Shown here: positions 9,661 to 21,689 of the stretch, piece by piece | Numbering within the stretch: position 1 is the stretch's first letter | Layout of the letters: each line of letters begins with the position of its first letter | Assembly: GCA_021904315.1 (NCBI GenBank) | Contig: CM038915.1 | Span: forward strand, 15,624,001-15,688,000 | Direction: 5' to 3' | Length of the DNA stretch: 64,000 nucleotides | DNA from: Sphagnum magellanicum | Lineage: Eukaryota > Streptophyta > Sphagnopsida > Sphagnales > Sphagnaceae | Notes under the pieces: model-generated | Told to the model about the DNA's origin: nothing | The model's database searches: none | The model's input: only the letters and a program-made list of their open reading frames with translations | Program-made: the position numbers and the translations under genes

Positions 9661-11330
9661 TTGCATATGACAAGATTTCTTCTAATAAGGCATTCTTGAT
9701 AGTGATGTTAACTCTTTAGATGACCTAGCCTCCGATTGTACAACATTCATCTGTACTCTTTATGGTATAGAATCCAATCTTATAGAAAATGGTTTTGTTC
9801 TATTCACACTTGGAAAATTACATAACTTTAATTTTTTCGTACAAATTCTCTTTCACCTAAAACAATTTCATGTATCCTTTTTTTGAAATTGTTTTGAATA
9901 TGTTCTCTCAATTGTGGTTGTTCTACAAAGTCTCTATCCAACATTTGTTGTCCCACATGTCTAACAAATCCATCCCTCACTTCACTATCAATCTATGGAC
10001 ATTTGTGATCACATGTCTTTTAACTTTATAGAAAGCATAGGTTTTGGAAAGAATTTGAGCCAACTTAGTTAAATCCTACATTTTAAATTCCTTTTTTCCC
10101 TTTCAATTCCTCTGCTTTTGTGGTCTGTTTGAAATGGTAATGTCATCTCTAGAACATTCACTTGTGCATCATCATATATAGATGTTTTAAGGTAATTCAT
10201 TTGCCCACTCTAGAATGTTGGGATTGTAATTATCTTCCACGTCCTAGTCCTCTATTGGTTCATAATATTTTGATGATGTTAACTAGTATACACATGGTAA
10301 GTTTGTGTGCATGTTGTAATCATTCCTTCGACTATTCACAAAGTTTAGATTTGAAGAATTTCCAAGGTCCACCATTAATAAGTCATCCCCTAGATTTCTC
10401 TTTTCTCGATGGCATTTGGAAAGCATGGATAACCCTTTTTCTTGGTATACATCAAATTTGATCCTCCTCACTAAAGATTGCCTTCTATAACTAGGGTGTA
10501 TTTGCAAACCTTTTGTCCACATTTTTCTTTTTGCTCCAACTTTGACTAAAAACACCCAATGTCTTGTAGGTCCTTCTTTTATTCGCAAACTTTTTAGTTC
10601 CAAAACTATGCCCCTATTTGGTGTTTCATACATTTTGTGGTCTACATCTTGATTTTTTTCAAGATTTGAATTCATGTTTTGGCACCTAGCTTTTTGATCC
10701 ATCTACCTCCTAACATTACCCACCCTCCATTTTGGATTTTGTCTTCGAAATCCTTGAAAAAGAAAAAAAATTGTGTTCTTCAAGTCAATGTGTTAGCCAT
10801 TTGTCTGTTGATTTATTCATCATGAGTAATAATATTATATTATTTGTCTTGTTTTCCATAGGCACCATTAGTCTACCAAATACATTTTAGTTTGTAGGAA
10901 TCACAAAGTTTAACCACATAAATGTTAAAGTTAAAAATCATAATATAGAACTGAATAGTATAGAATATGTTTTAATAAAGGGAGAAACTACAAATAGGTG
11001 GATGAAAATCCTTTAAGGTGTACCACATAGGACGAAAAGGGCCTAGTCTTTACTGTAATCCTATTTTACTTTATATTTTGATCCCCATTAAAAAAAAAAG
11101 AATTAAAAGTTGTCAAAAATTCAAAATGATTATATTTTAAACCATTACAATTTTAGATTCCATCATAATCATCCATAAATAAATGTGTTTTTACATGGTA
11201 AAAAGGACTAGGTAAAAAAGATAGAAAAAGGTGACGTTATGACAAGATTTTGATACACCTTAAAAAAATTGGACCTAGGTATGAACTAGTAGTTGTTCTA
11301 AAAGAAAAAATGTATCCAAAAATGTACTAC
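9660..11330. other. Decayed sequence, probably old retroelement, no intact gene
   Basis: A 139-codon minus-strand open stretch at 10702-10283 is Lys/Arg-rich and lacks domains I recognise. It lies downstream, on its own strand, of an integrase fragment (11701-11338), so it may belong to the same dead element. Nothing else is supported. Confidence 0.4.
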
Positions 11331-11337
11331 AAACATT

Positions 11338-11701
11338 AGCCAAGGAATGTCCAAATAAATAAACCCCAACCCTCCATGCGTTGAAATGCATCACACAATC
11401 TACAAAAATCCTTGACATTTATGTACATTGTAGGCCACTAATACCTTGCATCCAAAAAAAATTTCAATGTGATTTTAGTTACAAAATATCCTCCTACTAT
11501 TCCTTCATGTAACTCCTTCATCATCTTTTGTGCTTTTGTGGTTGATAAATGTTGTTTCAATCTATTATCATGTCCCATCATGTACAAAACATCATTTTTC
11601 ATTATAAAGGGTTCAACCCTCATGGCCAATTGTTGTTTTTGTCCTATTGATAAAGAGTCTTCCATTTGCCTCGTTTGTAAAAAATTCATGACATCATTCA
11701 A
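11338..11701 (-). pseudogene. Antisense gypsy integrase zinc-binding remnant
   Basis: On the minus strand, M-R-V-E-P-F-I-M-K-N-D-V-L-Y is followed by M-K-E-L-H-E-G-I-V-G-G-Y-F and, past a stop, W-P-T-M-Y and C-R-L-C-D-A-F-Q-R. This is the H2C2 domain before the integrase core in plant gypsy elements. The second zinc His is replaced by Tyr and a TAG interrupts the fold. No catalytic core follows. Polarity is opposite to the 1-6.4 kb element. Confidence 0.7.
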
Positions 11702-11776
11702 CCATTAAGAATGTTCAATGTTTGACATATGAATTTTACAATTTAATCTCCTATAAATAATGTGGATTTAAGGGAC

Positions 11777-11952
11777 CATAATGTGAGTATTGCATTTTGC
11801 CACCCACATACAATATGTGTGTTTAAATTGTTATGCAAGTATTGCATTTTCATTTACAATAGACAGAGTGAATTTAGGGTCATAATGCAGGTATTGCATT
11901 TTGACCTCACATACAATGTGCATGTTTAAATTATCATGCATGTATTGCATTT
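11777..11952. repeat. Direct repeat, ~104-bp period, two copies
   Basis: CATAATG plus a TATTGCATTTTG-containing unit with ACATACAATRTG and TTTAAATT blocks begins at about 11777 and again at about 11881. Each copy also carries the short element TGCAWGTATTGCATTT. Confidence 0.75.
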
Positions 11953-12786
11953 GCGAAGTTTCGACCAAGCCACAAAAAAGCAACCAAGAGAAAGAGAAAC
12001 CCTAAATTGATACCAACATGTTCATGCAATCTCATTTGTTGTGCAATGCATGCGTGTGTTTGCATGTCGAGTGTCATGCAAACCACTTTGATATTTGCTT
12101 CACTGCTTACATTTGTACTTGTGCATGTGAAGCTACTGACTCACTAGCGGCTTGCAAGGATAGTTGCAAATCAGGAAAATCATTCAAAGGTGACTTTGTT
12201 TGGACTTCCAGTAGGGAGGAGAGATGTTGTAGAGAAAAAAGTGCCTATTTCTGTATTACTAGTTTAGTTTATGTCAAAATCTTCAGTTGACAAGAATCAT
12301 GCATTGAATTGCAGGATTTGTTCAAAGGCATTATTTAGGTGTTTAAGGAAACTGCAGAAATTCTCCCATTGCAGAAACTGAATTATAATGAAAGTGAGTG
12401 TCAAGCTACTTCTTCTCAGGAATTCTGGGATTGAGCAGTGTACTTGGTTGTGATTGGAACCTTGTTTCTTTTTTCATCCATAATTGCTGCGAGCTGCTTC
12501 ATTATTTTGTGTCAACCAAAATCAGCATATGTTCAGCACAGGTAATCTAACAACCATTTTCATGACACCTCATCCTTGTTGATGCTTGGGCATTGGAGTT
12601 GCTTTGGTATAAGAATTGTTGAAAGCTTTACAGATTTAAAGACACCCTCATAGTTGCATCAACCAGATTTGAACAAAATTGAATTGTTGTACTACCCGAC
12701 AGTGAGCTTGCAAGAGCAGCAATCATCTGTTGCATCGATTGTTATTGTAAGACAACAGAGACATGATTCTAGCTTGTACTTTGAAG

Positions 12787-12815
12787 GGAGAGAGAGAGAG
12801 AGAGAGGGAGGGAGA
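12787..12815. repeat. (GA)n microsatellite
   Basis: A run of GA dinucleotides degrades to GGGA. It lies about 490 bases upstream of the unrecognised exon at 13304. Confidence 0.8.
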
Positions 12816-13303
12816 GATGGGAAGGCTTACCCCAGCCTGGTTGAAGAAAGCATCATGTTGAGACTGAGCATTACAGCAAGTTGCTGAGAGTCATTGTCTG
12901 TGATCTGTGTCAACTCCCCTGAGAATGAAATCTGTGAAGATGATTCCAGGAACATTGCTCTGCGGAGTTGGACAGACAATTGTGTGATGAGATTGTTGTT
13001 GTTCTTCTTTGTCTCTTCTTCCAAACTAAGAATGCACACTTGCTCTATAAATCCTTTTCTTATTCTTTTTCTTCTTCTTGTAGCAGTCTTAGAAGTCTCA
13101 AACATGGAGAAAATGGGGAAGGTGGTGATAGACTAAAATTGCAAAATGATAACCTTGTCATCTTCCTCTCTGTAGCTGTGGTGTCCAAGTGATTCTCCTT
13201 TGGTCTATTCAAATTGTGAAGCCAAACTGTGTCTAGACTGTTTGGGCATCTGAGAGGAAAAATTGAGAGGCTGGTCTAATGAAGATCATTTTGTTATGTG
13301 CAG

Positions 13304-13671
13304 GATGAGGTGATGCACCTGCTTCAAACTTGTGTTCTCAACAAAACTGAAGGCATGGGAAATTTGACTTCAACCTCATCAATAGTCAACAACACTAAAT
13401 ATGATTTGACCTTGTCTGAAACACCTGGATTTGGCTATCCTGTCATAGTAAAGGTGCTCAAACCATGTTCAAACAATGCTGAGCTCACTTCAAAAGATCT
13501 TGGTGAAGCTTCAAATGCTGCAAAATCGAAATTTGATGTGGATGACCTGTATTGGACATGGTGTGTGTGGTATGGTCGCAATTCTGTGCTTGGTTTGAAT
13601 ACTGATGACTTAATTGGTAACACGGGGATCATCATCAACTCTAATGACCAAGGCTTCTCAATAGATCCTCG
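13304..13671 (+). CDS. Unrecognised internal coding exon (122 codons)
   Basis: The stretch is open from an acceptor-like TTATGTGCAG at 13294-13303 to a donor-like CG|GTATGT after 13671. Composition is protein-like: N-glycosylation-type N-N-T and N-K-T sites, a W-T-W-C-V-W-Y-G motif at about 13554-13577 and an acidic D-V-D-D-L-Y stretch before it. I do not recognise the family. A possible next exon after a TCTAG acceptor at 13816 would close it with a short tail ending near 13866. Upstream exons were not found with confidence; 12894-12990 contains another plausible coding piece. It could be a plant-specific gene, or a pseudogene with one preserved exon. Confidence 0.38.
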
Positions 13672-13871
13672 GTATGTAATCATGAATAACCAAAAGTAGG
13701 AAATTTAGATTCTATTTTGGAACTACTTTTAATTTGTAGGTTAATGTTTCCAACTTTCAAAAGCATGTGCTCTTGATGTTGACAACACGCTTGATATACC
13801 TATCTATTCTGTCTAGGCCACAGCAAAGTGGAGCAAGAACAAGGAAGTGGACATGTATATTGTGTTGAGGC

Positions 13872-16060
13872 CATGGAAAAGTGGAGCATGAGCATCAAAT
13901 TTGCGGATAGGGAAGTGGACAAGAACTCCAGAGGACAAAGAGATCCAGGGGATTAGGGTGATGTGATGGGTGACCATCAAGTGGACTTTGCATTGCACAA
14001 GTTATTGAAGAAAATGCTGATGTTCGCAAGCTTTTCTTTCTCCATAACTTCAAGGTAGGAGAAGCTTCAGATTTGATGATCTTGAGCAATCAGGCTTCCT
14101 GATAAAAAATCTCTTTTTTTTGTTTCCTGATTGTTTGTCAGTTGTAGCTCCGTTCTGTTTTTAAAGCAATCAACTCCTCTAACAAGTTCAGGACCTCTCT
14201 CTGATTGTAATGGATGCTTTCATCTTTTGATCTGATTGTATCTACTTGGTTGGATGTTGGATCCAGAGGTAGGTACCGTGGTGATGGCGCAAACAGCAAA
14301 ACTAGTGATGCAAACAACTTGGTAGAGAGTTTGTGGGAAATCTTTCTTTTTGCAGTTATGTGAGAGTTTCTTCTGTGGAGGTTGCAGGAAGGATGATTGT
14401 CAGTTATACAAGAGTCATGACAGATAGAGGAAAGGGGTTTAGGGTTCCCAGGTCTGAATATGAATTTAGAGTTTGGGCATTTAGTTTATTTGGTTGTGAA
14501 TTACACCCTAAACCCTCCATTGCAAAGGGTTGTATTGGTATATACTGTAACTTTGAACCGCCCATGTTATACATTGCATTCTATGTTGTTATAATTCTCA
14601 TGCAAATAACAATCTAAACTTGACAGAAACATTTGAGATTCAGACAAGTTTTTAAGGGGGTTTATGAAAGAGAAAGAAATTTCTTTTCAGCTCCCTTGGG
14701 ACGTTCAGAAACCCTGGAATTTCTAACTGTAGAATTGCTTGCTGTAGCCAAGAGATTTCTCAAGTCTTTTTCCATATTTGTGATTACTGTGTATGATGCA
14801 TGCAGCATTGCTTGTATGCAAATCATCTCCAAGCTCTCCCAAACCTTGAGGGACAGCAGCATGAAAAGCAGTTTTTCTGTGGAATTATGTAACCTTCATT
14901 CAGAAGTGCAGGGAATTGTTTGCAGAACATTGGGTATTTCTGTTGTCTTCATTTTGAGATGAACCAGGTCTAACCCAAGATGTGCCAAACTGCTGCTGCT
15001 GCTGCTTATGAGAATAAAGGTGGTTGCTCCAAAATGTTGCAGGCCTTCTTTTGCAGGTCAGAAAACATGTCATTAATAGACATCCCATACCCAACCAAAC
15101 TCAAGAAAAGCAGCTAGAAGATATACAAATTGCAATTGGGTCACAAGTTGCTTTTGGCATTGAAAAGGAGATTAAACATGTGCAGGCTACAATTGCCATT
15201 AGTGTTTGTGAACAAGAGTCACAGCTCCTTTGTGTTCGGATTGAAAAGGAGATTGAAATCTGAAATCACATTTGTCTTGAGTTTTACCACACTTGTAAAA
15301 ATTGTTTGTCATCATAGTTTCTGATGCCAGATGAACATGGGCTAGTGATGATGATCAATTGGCAACAATTTTCTTTTGGTTCCTGACCTTTGACTAAGCC
15401 TCTTTTGTTGCTGCTGCTGCTGCTGAGGCATTTGCTTCATTCATCATTAACTACGTCTCTCAGCACAAACAACATGACTCCAGGTTGTTTCCAAGATTCA
15501 GAATAAATGACCAGACAATTTTTCCACTGCATTACCAATCTGTGCAGAACCCCAAACAAAACTGTTGAGCAGTGAAATGAGCTGCAGCAAGAAATGGATC
15601 CCATCTTCATCTCCCCTCCACTTTCACTCCATGTGAAGTTCATATGTTCCACATAAGTACGTCTCCAGCAACATCACGAGCACTTCCACCATTTCTAGCT
15701 GTTGTGCACATAAAAACAAAATGTGCAAAACACTAGACTGCTGCTTCCAAGACAAGCTACACAATCATATCCAAATACCAAAAAAATTTACACCGACAAA
15801 GACTTGGAACAAGAGAGACCTCTGGGGTCATTCCCCAATTGAGTGAAGTGCAGTGTTTCTGTGACAGAAAGACTGACAACTACAGACAAAAGAAAATCCT
15901 CCGAGCTTGCAGCTGGTTCTTCAATAGATTTGTAAAGTCTCATAATGAGAAAGAAAAGCTTCAACCAACTGCAGTTGATGATATGGGATTCAAGAAATGC
16001 TCTGAGTTGTTACTTCAGATCTTTCAACATCCCTACAAATCTCTAAGCTGAAAATTTTGC
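13872..16060. other. Gene-poor stretch, unique-looking sequence
   Basis: Only short open frames (up to about 109 codons) occur, without motifs or consistent splice borders. CTG trinucleotide runs lie at 14991-15006 and 15410-15425. It may contain untranslated exons or the far 3' region of a neighbouring gene, but I cannot support a call. Confidence 0.4.
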
Positions 16061-16066
16061 AAAATG

Positions 16067-16260
16067 GTATACACATAGATTCACACTCACACTCTTGAGT
16101 TTTGTAGCTGAAGCAGGCGGATTCCACTCAATTCCAGTTTGCAGAGGAAGGAGAACTTGTGGTATGCATAGATTCACTCACACTCTTGAGTATTTGTAGC
16201 TGAAGAAGCAATCCCCAAGGATCTGAGTTGATTCCAGTTTTGAGGAAGGAGAAGTTGTGG
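16067..16260. repeat. ~96-bp direct duplication downstream of the LBD gene
   Basis: Both copies contain ATAGATTCAC..CTCACACTCTTGAG, TTTGTAGCTGAAG, GATTCCAGTTT and GAGGAAGGAGAAYTTGTGG in the same order (starts about 16067 and 16162). The region is 3' of the LBD stop on the minus strand, so it may be in its 3' untranslated region. Confidence 0.75.
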
Positions 16261-16636
16261 TTGGGATTGTGATGTATAAGATCTCTGGGAAATGGGAAGA
16301 GGAGCACAGGCTTGTTTGTTTGCTCCAGAAATGGAAAGCACGAGGAAGAAGAAACATGGGTATGGTTTCAGGGAGATGATGGAGCTCTTGGGTGAACATA
16401 GATGGAGGACCGGATGTTGATGATGAGGAATTGGGGAATGAAGCTCTATGTGAAGATGGAAGACTAGATTTTGATGATGAGGACGTGGAAACTGCAGTGC
16501 TCAGAGACAGACAGGCAGACAGACAGACACAGGAACGGAGAGATGGTGCTACAAATGCTCATCAAGCTTGCCTTGTGATGTTGTAGATGCTGTCGTGAAG
16601 AACTCCTGCAATGGTGCTGATGCTGGGAGTATCTAG

Positions 16637-17212
16637 CTATGTCAAAGTAGAATCCCAGTACGTGTGCTCCTTGGATTCTGGAGTATGGACATCTTCAGGA
16701 TCAGACTGATCAACTGGTGCATGGGGAGTTGAACCTGCAGTGGGAAAAAGAAGCTCAGCAGCAGCCGGAGAAGGTGTTGTGGGGTTGTCAAGCTCTGCTG
16801 CTGTTGCTGCAGGAGAATGCTGTGATGATGCTGAGACTGGGAGGATGGTGGTTTCCTGCTGATGGGTGGTTTTGTAACGCAAGATATCCTTTCTGACAGC
16901 GCTCAATTCCGCTTGGAGAAGGCGGATCTGCTGCTGGAGAGCGTAGATGACGCCCATGCAGCCGTAGACTGGGTCACGGATGCGCGCGTTGGCTTCGTAC
17001 ACCAAGCTGCTCACGGCATCCGCGCGCTGATTCTCGGGGACGTCCATGAGCATCTTGGACACGTTGCTGGCGCCGAAGACTTTGTGCACGGATGCGAATT
17101 TCTGTGGCTCGTGAGGAGAGAAGTAGGGCGAGAATGGACATTCCTGTGCACATCGCCTGCGCAATAGCTTGCAAGCTGCACACGGCGTGCAAGCATTCGT
17201 AGCCAGCGCCAT
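16637..17212 (-). CDS. LOB-domain (LBD/ASL) transcription factor, class I
   Basis: The single open frame encodes 191 aa from the ATG at 17212-17210 (M-A-L-A-T-N); an upstream in-frame start at 17236 is less likely because LOB domains begin within about 10 residues of the Met. The zinc-like block C-x2-C-x6-C-x3-C is C11-C14-C21-C25. It is followed by the Gly-Ala-Ser block F-A-S-V-H-K-V-F-G-A-S-N-V-S-K, the D-P-V-Y-G-C block, and an L-x6-L-x3-L-x6-I coiled-coil that defines class I. The tail is Ser/Pro/Thr/Glu-rich. LBDs are plant-specific nuclear DNA-binding regulators of organ boundaries and lateral organ, vascular or rhizoid development. The wording of the domain is closest to the LBD3/4/15-type group as I remember it. 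Many relatives have an intron near the Y-G-C block; none is seen here. Confidence 0.93.
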   Translation of the reverse strand: MALATNACTPCAACKLLRRRCAQECPFSPYFSPHEPQKFASVHKVFGASNVSKMLMDVPENQRADAVSSLVYEANARIRDPVYGCMGVIYALQQQIRLLQAELSAVRKDILRYKTTHQQETTILPVSASSQHSPAATAAELDNPTTPSPAAAELLFPTAGSTPHAPVDQSDPEDVHTPESKEHTYWDSTLT

Positions 17213-19200
17213 GAGGAGGAAACAAAACCCTATCAAAACCCTATTTTCTTCTTCTTCTCCGCCTTCTTCCTGCTGCTGGAATCATCACACAAACGTCCAT
17301 GGATCAAACTGCCAAGAGGAGAGATGCAAAGGAAGCAACCCAAAAGCCAAGAATCTGTTTTCTCTTACTGAAGTTTCTTCAACAAAATCCCAGTTCTCTC
17401 TCTGGTTCTCTGTCTCTCGATTTCTGCAACATTCAGACTGCAAATCTCCCAGCTCAATTCAAGAGAAACATGGTCAAGAGTGAGGTCATGACTGCAGGAA
17501 TGATTCTAACAAGAAGACTGGAATTGTGAAGCATCACAGCTCAAGTCTGGATTCTCTGCAAATGGGTACTCATCTCTGGGAGCACTTAGTAAAATGTGAG
17601 GGAGAAGGAGGAGAAGAAGAAGAAGAACCACAGCAACAACTTGGGTACAGATTCACAGCCACTAGACTAGACTATGAGCTTTGTGTGATTCATGCTGCTT
17701 CAGCATAGAAGACTTGCAACTTTGGTGGTGGTGAGTGGTGGGTGGTGGGACACCACCACCACCACCACCACCTCTCCATAGAAAAATCCTTACTGTAAGA
17801 ATCTGATGAGCTCCATGATCAGGATAATAAAAACAAATCTTTCTTTTGTTTGTTTTTGTAAGAGACACAAAGAAAGTGAGACTAGCCTAAAGCATCATCA
17901 ATGATTATCATCATGGCTGGTAATTGCTGTTTTTGAGCTTTTTTTTTATACTTAGCTTTTGTACTGCACTGCAAAAGTAGTAGCAGTAGCAGTAGTAGTC
18001 TTGGGGAAGTAGAAGCTCTTCCAGTGGCAGTCTTGATGGTAGATTTCTCCACCCTTCTCTGCGGACCTACTCTTTCTCTCTCTCTCTCTCCTTCATGTGC
18101 CTTTGTTTGTTACATGACTCTCAAAAGTAAATTTTCTGGACCAGTATTCAATGACGGTGAAAAAGGGGGGTTTTTTTTGGGTCCAGTTTGGGAGATGATG
18201 CTTTGGGTTTGCTTTTGAGAGCTGCTTGAGAATCTAAGGGGTGTGTTGTTGTGGAACTGGCCTGATCTTTATGGACAGAGAGACAGAAGAAGAAGAGGAA
18301 TCCATCCATCAGCCAGATGGGGTCCATGGTAATTTTTTTATCATAGAGCTGTGATTTTGCAATCATGCAATTCAATGCTGATGACAAACACTTGCTACCA
18401 AAAGAAGAACAAACCTCTGGAACAAGAAGAAAGTAGATGAGAATGAGCTGGGCCATAACTCCATCATGGAGACTCTTTGTGTCAGTGAGAGAATCAGCTC
18501 CACCTGAGGTAATGGGTGTAAAGGTTTTCTCCATTTGGATCATACTCAATCATGGAGAGACTCTGTGTCAGTGGAGAATCAGCTACACCTGAGGTAATTG
18601 GTGTAAAGGTTTTCTGCATTTGGACCATCATCATGATCACTACTGCTTGTAATTGCAATCCAAACTCCAGAACTGTTACAAACCCAAACACCCTATAGAG
18701 GGCCAGCTGCAGCTGTAATTGATTACGAGTAAAAAAAATTGACCATACTGCTCAGTTATTGCTGCACAATCTGGTCATCACAATTTGCAGGTTTCTTTGC
18801 TAACAAAAGCTCTACCACCACCACTGGACAATAGATTCCAGAACAAAAACCCATACTTTCAACTTTTCCCATATTTTCTGATTCTTGTTGATGTTCTTGA
18901 CTGTTTTTTCTATTGACTTCAGTGCAAGGTGCTGGGGTGTAGGCGTTGTACAAATGTGGATGATTCCATCACTCCAATTCCCTGCAATACAAGCACATCC
19001 TTCTGATTTTGAATCAAATGGGGGCAAATCTGTGTTCACATTTTGAACAAAGGTTTCTTACATTTTTGAGGACATGGATCGATCAAGGTATTGAGCTATC
19101 TCTGTGCTGAATTGAACCACAAGTGCTGAATCAAGACATTTGACTCTCTGTAGTAATTGGTTTCAAAGGCTACAAACAAAAGAGTTCTTTTCCCCCACCT
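17213..19200. other. LBD upstream region and spacer, microsatellite-rich
   Basis: This holds (CCA)n near 17750-17770, (CT)n near 18071-18090, GTAGCAGTAG runs near 17977 and the direct duplication listed separately. A TCTCTC-rich patch at 17395-17420 could sit in the LBD promoter or leader. No further gene is supported. Confidence 0.45.
18465..18633. repeat. 86-bp direct duplication, two copies
   Basis: Copies start at 18465 and 18551 (CATGGAG..CTCTKTGTGTCAGTG). They share AGAATCAGCT-C/A-CACCTGAGGTAAT and GGTGTAAAGGTTTTCT-CATTTGGA blocks with few differences, so the duplication is recent. Confidence 0.85.
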
Positions 19201-19223
19201 GGACCAATTTGTTATGTGTGTGT

Positions 19224-21302
19224 TCAGTTAGCAGCACCCCCGAGCATTGAGAAGCTCAATCCAACATTTGGAGTTGCTCTCAAGTTCAATGAATTGAACT
19301 CTGCAAGAAGGTTGAAAGTGATGAGTGGGTATGGCGAATATTCAAGGAGAATTGCAACTATGCCCTTGTCATCAAACCGTCCCTTGACAATTGTGTGCTC
19401 GTCCCAGACGTAAGAGCCTGCCACTTTGGCTGCTCTTAACCCCTTCTTGTGCAAGAGGTTGAAGTGCGCTCTCACTTGACACTTTGGTGAGAGGAAGCCT
19501 GTCACATAGACATCAGCGCTTTTCAAACGATCAACAACAGCAGCTGCTGTGAACTCTGGTGTTGTTAATCCAAACCCTGCTCACACCCATCACATTTTTA
19601 TCATTAATGCCTGATCACACAGTTCAAAGAATACTCATCATAGAAAAAATAACACTTGATCCCTATTGAACCTTAAAAGCAAAAGACTGGATCACGTGGA
19701 TCAGGATGAAATAAAATCTCTTTAAGAAAAATCAAGCCAACCCAATTCTGACAATCACATCGGCCACAAAGCTTTTTTCTTCCTTCTTCACACCCTAATA
19801 ATAAGCACAAGCCTAATTCCAACAGACCCTCTATATACTCGAGTAATTTCTATACCAAATACTCTAATCCTTATTAGACAGAGTTAAACAAATGGCCACT
19901 TAATTTTTTTAAAGGCTTAAACCTGTAACTTACCAACTTTAGCGATTCCAATCGTTCTTGACTGTGTATTGCACAGAACAGAACCCCCTACATGAAGCTT
20001 CTGAGAACCAATGTTGGCAGATAGTTCAACATCTGGTGCTAATTTGAGGCCATGAACCTTTGCAGCTAGTGCTACAAAGTTGTGATGATAGTGCAACTGC
20101 CAAACACATTAACACACACACACACACACAAATACACACACCCAAAAGAAGTGAGAAGTATATATAGAGCTTTATTTGCGCACCCAAATTCTTGACCAAG
20201 TGCTTAAATTGAGAGATTTGCAGACATGATGACACTATCCCCACCCCCAACTGTACATATCTGCAGATTTTCTCATTGGGAAGAGAACTCAATTCTGGAG
20301 TCATGGTGTTGCCACTGTAGGAGTGGGGTTTGCAATGCAAATTTGCTCTGCAGGGTGCAAAGCTTTTAGCAAATAAGGGCTGGCATTCAAAAGTCATGAG
20401 CTGGTTTAGAACATTTCTTTCGAATGTGGTAATTAAATATGGGGTTTGAACAAAACAAAAAGGTTTAAGACTTGGTAATACCTAATCAGGATTAGACAAC
20501 ACCATCATCGTGATGAAAATGAACCCCCTAAAAAAACCCATAGTTCTTATAATTACACTTTAAAGCTGAAAAATGGGAGCGCTTGCAACATACATGTGCT
20601 TTGCCGTCTTCATTCTCTCCTCCACCAGGAAAGGATTTCTGCACTTGGGCTGTCATACCCCTAACACCAAAATTGGCATATGTTTTAGTAGCATTTATCT
20701 GTGGTAAGCACAAAAAAGATATGTATGGAGTTGTAGAGAAAATCTTCACAATAGAAGATCAATTGGAAGCTGCAGCTGCAAACCATTCAAACAAGGTTTA
20801 TTTTGTTTTTTCTTTCCCACCTTCTTCTGCAAACATATGAAATCCTAATTCATGATTGAGATATTATAGTTGCTAGATAGGTTGAAAGAAAAGAAGAAGA
20901 AGAAGAAGAAGAAGAAGAAAAAGGGATTTATTTCATTACTTGGGTGGCTGTGGTATCAAAGGAGAAATCATGCTTGGTGTTGCCACGCTGAAAACTGGCT
21001 GAGAGTACACCCATTACTGTAACAATGTCCTTCTTCTCCTCATGTGCAGTAGTGATGGAAGCCGTGCTTGTGATTGTGGAACCAGCAGTAGGTCCCAAGC
21101 AAGAGAGCATGAGTCTAGTTCCCTTGACATCAAACCCCTTCTCTACCAAATCCTTGGCTTGTCTCCCCACATCTCCAAATAGCACTGGTCCTCCTCGTCC
21201 TACTTCTCCTTCCTTGCCGAACAATGAAGACCACCACCAGCTGCTTCTCACTTCCTCAGCTCCCTCCTCCTCCTTCCTTATCTTCTTCTTCTTCTTCCTC
21301 AT
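19224..21302 (-). CDS. VDAC: Voltage-dependent anion channel (mitochondrial porin)
   Basis: Four exons join in frame: 21302-20940, 20698-20594, 20096-19934 and 19576-19224 (stop TGA), giving 327 aa with GT-AG borders throughout. Exon 1 holds the N-terminal helix motif G-P-V-L-F-G-D-V-G-R-Q-A-K-D-L. Exon 2 ends D-G-K-A-H and joins L-H-Y-H-H in exon 3 (compare the S-G-K-V-E-L-Q-Y segment of VDACs). Exon 4 has the penultimate strands V-K-G-R-F-D-D-K-G and ends N-V-G-L-S-F-S-M. Product: 19-strand beta-barrel of the mitochondrial outer membrane passing ADP/ATP and metabolites. It is divergent, and the first in-frame Met adds about 37 Lys/Glu-rich residues before the helix; the true start could be in an unseen upstream exon. 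Plant VDACs are usually near 276 aa. Confidence 0.82.
20889..20921. repeat. (AAG)n microsatellite in VDAC intron 1
   Basis: An uninterrupted AAG run lies 20-50 bases inside the intron from the exon 1 donor at 20939 (minus-strand CTT run). Confidence 0.85.
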
Positions 21303-21312
21303 CTTCTTCTTC
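21281..21312. repeat. (TTC)n-type run coding the Lys-rich VDAC leader
   Basis: CTT/TTC repeats here read as AAG (Lys) codons on the minus strand and create the basic N-terminus of the VDAC frame. The leader may therefore be translated microsatellite, or leader sequence before an unrecognised start. Confidence 0.7.
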
Positions 21313-21689
21313 CTTTTTCCTCTTCCAGATTCAGATCCAGCTCCCTTTCAAATCAGATCTAGCTTCAAATCAAGCGAGAAAAAAACACACCCACAAGAGC
21401 AATACTACAATTCTCTCAAGGGTGGTGGGCACACACAAACACACACAAAAGCACACAACTCCACAAAACCAAGCACACAAGAATGGAGAGCACAAGGTTT
21501 GATTAGTGGCTTTGAATCAAGGGTTTAATTAGTGGGCTAATCAATTGAAGTGGGCTAATTGAGGATTACCAAAAGAGGATTAGGAAAACTTCAATCTCTA
21601 CTTTCTAAAACTACTACCCTAGGGTTTATAGGGGGAAAAGAGAAACACACAAGTCTTGTTGGAGAGGTGTGTGCAAAAAAACACAAGAA

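Noticed and set aside
10283-10702. 139-codon minus-strand frame as a host gene
   Set aside because: No splice logic or domain, and it sits with antisense retroelement remnants; more likely decayed transposon sequence.
16862-17225. Open frames opposite and alongside the LBD gene
   Set aside because: They are alternative-frame reads of a GC-rich LOB domain; only one frame shows the Cys, GAS and coiled-coil blocks.
21025-21528. 167-codon + strand open frame opposite VDAC exon 1
   Set aside because: It is the antisense of the VDAC coding exon plus microsatellite; the minus strand carries recognisable VDAC motifs and splice sites.
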